Part shown: piece after piece, positions 13,799 to 15,854 of the stretch
Numbering within the stretch: the first letter of the stretch is position 1
Layout: the number at the start of each line of letters is the position of its first letter
From: an uncultured Clostridia bacterium
Lineage (GTDB): Bacteria > Bacillota > Clostridia > Oscillospirales > Acutalibacteraceae
Assembly (NCBI GenBank): GCA_937916395.1
Contig: CALFTN010000026.1
Location: 1 to 15,854, forward strand
Direction: 5' to 3'
DNA: 15,854 nt
Translations under genes and position numbers: made by a program
The notes under the pieces: generated by a model
Databases searched by the model: none
What the model saw: only the letters and a program-made list of their open reading frames with translations
What the model was told of the DNA's origin: nothing

Positions 13799-14282
13799 TT
13801 ATATCACCTTTATAAATAACATCAATTTCATCAGCATTAGGCACTTCAAATATTGAAGCGCATTTTTTTGCAAAATTTTCGTCAACATAATAAGCTGTTG
13901 TTTCTTCGGCTACTATTGCACTATTTCTTTCCTTTAAACGTGCCTTCCAAGTTTCATCGCTTATGTCGATATAATGAAATTCACAATCCATTCCATGTGA
14001 ACGATAAAATTCCTTTGCAAAATCACGCTCTGTTTTAGTCCAGAATCCCCAATCGAGAACGACATTTATTCCTGATTTAATAATCTCTATAGATTTTTCA
14101 AAAAGATATTTTTCGGTTCGCTCTACATATGTGTCATGATTTTCTCCTGCATCACGACCAAACAAAGCAAGTGTTATTTCATCAACCGAAAGCAATATAG
14201 CATTATTTTCTTTGCAAAGTTTCTGTGCGTATGTAGTTTTACCACAACAAATCTTACCACAAGTTAAAATTACTTTTGACAT
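13791..14282 (-). CDS. Small P-loop kinase (AAA_33 family)
   Basis: ATP-binding protein of 163 residues. Walker A is GKICCGKTT (9-17), followed by SVDEITLALFG (about 32-42), which in this family holds the substrate-binding Asp. LDWGFWTKTERDFA (about 76-89) is the Walker B-like strand and helix, and a lid arginine cluster follows (KARLKERN). These features match the zeta-toxin/polynucleotide-kinase-like AAA_33 kinases that phosphorylate small molecules or sugars. AAGGAAG precedes the ATG with about 6-nt spacing. It overlaps the following gene by 8 nt, so the two are coupled. Its role in the operon is unknown. Confidence 0.8.
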   Translation of the reverse strand: MSKVILTCGKICCGKTTYAQKLCKENNAILLSVDEITLALFGRDAGENHDTYVERTEKYLFEKSIEIIKSGINVVLDWGFWTKTERDFAKEFYRSHGMDCEFHYIDISDETWKARLKERNSAIVAEETTAYYVDENFAKKCASIFEVPNADEIDVIYKGDIND

Positions 14283-14296
14283 AAATAACTTCCTTT

Positions 14297-14731
14297 TTAT
14301 AACTCTTTCCTAAAACATATAACTCGATTAGTTTCTTCAAATCCTATTGCCATATGGAAATTAAAACTATTTGTGTTATCAAGTTCGCAATCACTTGCAA
14401 ATTCTGTGCATCCTTTTGATTTTGCCCACAATTCACATTCGTGAACTAATTCTTTAGCATAGCCTTTATGTTGATATTCCGCTTCAACAAAGACACCTTC
14501 TAAATATCCTACTGGGGATGAATGTGTTCCTTCAACATAATCATGTCGAAGTTGACATTGCGCAAAACCTACCAGTGTTTCACCGACATACTTTATGAAA
14601 CACACAGCGTCATTATTTTTTAAAACTTCAGCAAAATCAGATTCAAGTTCTTCCAATGTATGATTACTCCACATTTGAATAGCAAGTTCTGCTAATATTG
14701 GAGATTCTTTTTCCGTTGCTTTCCTTATCAT
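14297..14731 (-). CDS. GNAT acetyltransferase, AAC(6')-like
   Basis: Protein of 144 residues with strong pattern similarity to chromosomal aminoglycoside 6'-N-acetyltransferases: LRHDYVEGTHSSPVGYLEGV (about 61-80), the acetyl-CoA loop HKGYAKEL (88-95), KGCTEFASDCELDNTNS and the C-terminal GFEETNRVICFRK. AAC(6')-Iy-type enzymes share these blocks. It would acetylate an amino group using acetyl-CoA in the cytosol; aminoglycosides are the family's known substrates, but anaerobes are largely insensitive to those drugs because uptake needs respiration, so another amine is possible. Start overlaps the upstream stop by ATGA. Next gene follows after 14 nt. Confidence 0.85.
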   Translation of the reverse strand: MIRKATEKESPILAELAIQMWSNHTLEELESDFAEVLKNNDAVCFIKYVGETLVGFAQCQLRHDYVEGTHSSPVGYLEGVFVEAEYQHKGYAKELVHECELWAKSKGCTEFASDCELDNTNSFNFHMAIGFEETNRVICFRKEL

Positions 14732-15854
14732 AAACTATTCTCCCACGCTTCTTTAAGCTCTTTTATACTTTGGTAACGCTCGTTTCTATCATTACTTACA
14801 GCTTTTGTTGCAACTGCAAACGCTTTATCTGACAGTTGCCAATCATCACCAGTACGGTTGTAATTACCGAAAAGAGAAAAGGCAAAAGCACCGGCACAGT
14901 AAACATTTGTTATTTCGTCAATATTTGCACCTTTTTTGTATTCTTCTGGTGACTGGAATTTTGAACTGCCCCACATTCTGCCCATATCGTTGACACACGG
15001 TTGCTTTCTGAAAAAGTCAATATCACAGATTGTTGTTTTATGATTTTTAGCATCGTACATAATACTACCGTCATAAAAATCAACTGCAACATATCCGCTT
15101 GAATTGGTATAGTCCAAAAAATCAAGAATATCACTGAATACATTTAGCCTATCTGTAATTGGTAAATTCATAAATCTACGATGTTCTGCAGGGTACATTC
15201 TACCCATACAGTCACCATCAACCCACTTGAAAACAAAAGCAAAACCACCACTGATTTCTTTTGCTTCAACAAACTCAATGAGATTTTTGTGTTTCAAATT
15301 CTCATACACGGGTAAGGTTGATTTCAAACGCTCAATCGCATCTTCAGGAGTACCAGTATATGCTTCAGTCGGCGCACCTGCAAATTTTACAAAATATCTT
15401 TCACCGTCTTTTTCTGTACCGAAACAGATATTACCTGAATCCTGGTCATCAAATACTTTAAACACCTTTCCATATTGGCTGATAAAGCTGAAATCGAAAG
15501 GTTCTTTAATTTTGTATGGCAAACCATCTATGTATTGCAAATAGTAACCCTTGAAATACCAAGTTGGCACAGGGTTCTGCATATTGTCATACCATCCGAG
15601 GACGTCTTTTGCTTGATTAAGCATTGTCTTAATTTCACCGTCACCGAATGAAATTGCCCACGGAATTGACGAAAGCATATTACTGCTGATATAAATGGCA
15701 AGGAGTTTCCAGAAATCCATTGGTACTTGCATTTCAAAATATCCGTTAACAATACCTGATGCGAAAAGCGGAGCAGACTGTGCACACCACACAATGCGAT
15801 TGAATTCTTCCCACGGGTCACCAAAATCATATCGGTCAAAGTCTATAATAACGA
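14728..15854 (-). CDS. APH-like phosphotransferase fused to Ser/Thr-kinase-like domain (5' end outside window)
   Basis: The frame is open to the window edge, so the gene starts beyond 15854; a GTG at 15792 is internal. The first visible residues, IIDFDRYDFGDPWEEFNRI, hold the metal-binding DFD and are the C-terminal part of an aminoglycoside/choline-type phosphotransferase; the helices with VNGYFEMQVP and ending at WYDNMQNPVPTWY complete that domain. Then, with no stop, a second kinase begins: FKVFDDQDSGN as glycine-rich loop region, RYFVKFAG with the ATP-binding Lys, VFKWVDGDC as hinge, YVAVDFYDGSI as an altered catalytic loop, ICDIDFFRK in place of DFG, and GSSKFQSPEE as activation segment. 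Normally these are separate proteins. The stop overlaps the AAC(6')-like start by 4 nt. It leads the operon seen here. Confidence 0.8.
   Translation of the reverse strand, partial: VIIDFDRYDFGDPWEEFNRIVWCAQSAPLFASGIVNGYFEMQVPMDFWKLLAIYISSNMLSSIPWAISFGDGEIKTMLNQAKDVLGWYDNMQNPVPTWYFKGYYLQYIDGLPYKIKEPFDFSFISQYGKVFKVFDDQDSGNICFGTEKDGERYFVKFAGAPTEAYTGTPEDAIERLKSTLPVYENLKHKNLIEFVEAKEISGGFAFVFKWVDGDCMGRMYPAEHRRFMNLPITDRLNVFSDILDFLDYTNSSGYVAVDFYDGSIMYDAKNHKTTICDIDFFRKQPCVNDMGRMWGSSKFQSPEEYKKGANIDEITNVYCAGAFAFSLFGNYNRTGDDWQLSDKAFAVATKAVSNDRNERYQSIKELKEAWENSL

Larger units (their letters stand above)
3237..15854. mobile_element. Integrated mobilizable element (serine recombinase + MobC/MobA), right end outside window
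   Basis: The left end is in cotJC. The element encodes, from that end, a large serine recombinase, a TnpW-like protein, a relaxase with an overlapping gene, MobC and an oriT-like region, then a zinc-knuckle protein and two cargo operons. There are no type IV secretion genes in the window, so it resembles an integrative mobilizable element of the Tn4451 type rather than a self-transmissible one, unless transfer genes lie beyond the window. The 3' remainder of cotJC was looked for and not found, so the whole rest of the window is provisionally inside the element. This is firm to about 7.2 kb and an inference after that. Confidence 0.6.

Overview
The window looks like a chromosomal piece of an anaerobic, spore-forming, motile Clostridia-type Firmicute. 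An Oscillospiraceae/Ruminococcaceae-like gut bacterium would fit, but that is an inference. The grounds are low GC with A/T-rich codon use, AAGGAG-type ribosome binding sites, a spore-coat cotJABC operon, a methyl-accepting chemotaxis protein, and Tn4451-like mobile genes.

Region 1 (1-3236) is host backbone. A minus-strand chemotaxis receptor gene (179-1978) has a near-consensus vegetative promoter and ends at a strong terminator nested in CAGTGGTCAG repeats. Divergent from it is the plus-strand cotJA-cotJB-cotJC operon, preceded by a SigE-like promoter candidate. cotJC keeps its five predicted Mn ligands but leaves its expected sequence after residue 173-174.

Region 2 (about 3237-8700) is the recombination and transfer module of the element that broke cotJC. 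On the minus strand, in transcription order, are mobC, the relaxase mobA (with a second gene embedded in another frame), a small TnpW-like gene and a large serine recombinase next to the left end. Ahead of mobC are a hairpin-rich oriT candidate and a GC-rich, hairpin-filled stretch with no convincing gene, probably a structured RNA. A zinc-knuckle protein (DUF6076-like) is transcribed the other way.

Region 3 (8767-12070) is a two-gene minus-strand operon: a Hen1-type RNA 3'-end 2'-O-methyltransferase, overlapping by 14 nt an 878-residue protein made of an MTAN/PNP-fold nucleosidase domain, a P-loop NTPase and a helical C-terminus. This has the organisation of a defence system and is the best candidate for an undescribed one. 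The 3' end of the NTPase gene and of the convergent zinc-knuckle gene share a perfect 16-bp inverted repeat, a possible module junction.

Region 4 (12235 to the end) is a tightly overlapped minus-strand operon that enters from beyond the window: an APH-like kinase fused to a Ser/Thr-kinase-like domain, an AAC(6')-like acetyltransferase, a small P-loop kinase, a nucleotidyltransferase-GNAT fusion and an iron-sulfur flavoprotein/FMN reductase, closed by a strong terminator. It assembles the three aminoglycoside-modifying folds (APH, AAC, ANT) plus a redox protein.

The right end of the element and the missing 3' part of cotJC are not in the window, so whether region 4 is cargo is an inference from the absence of a right junction.
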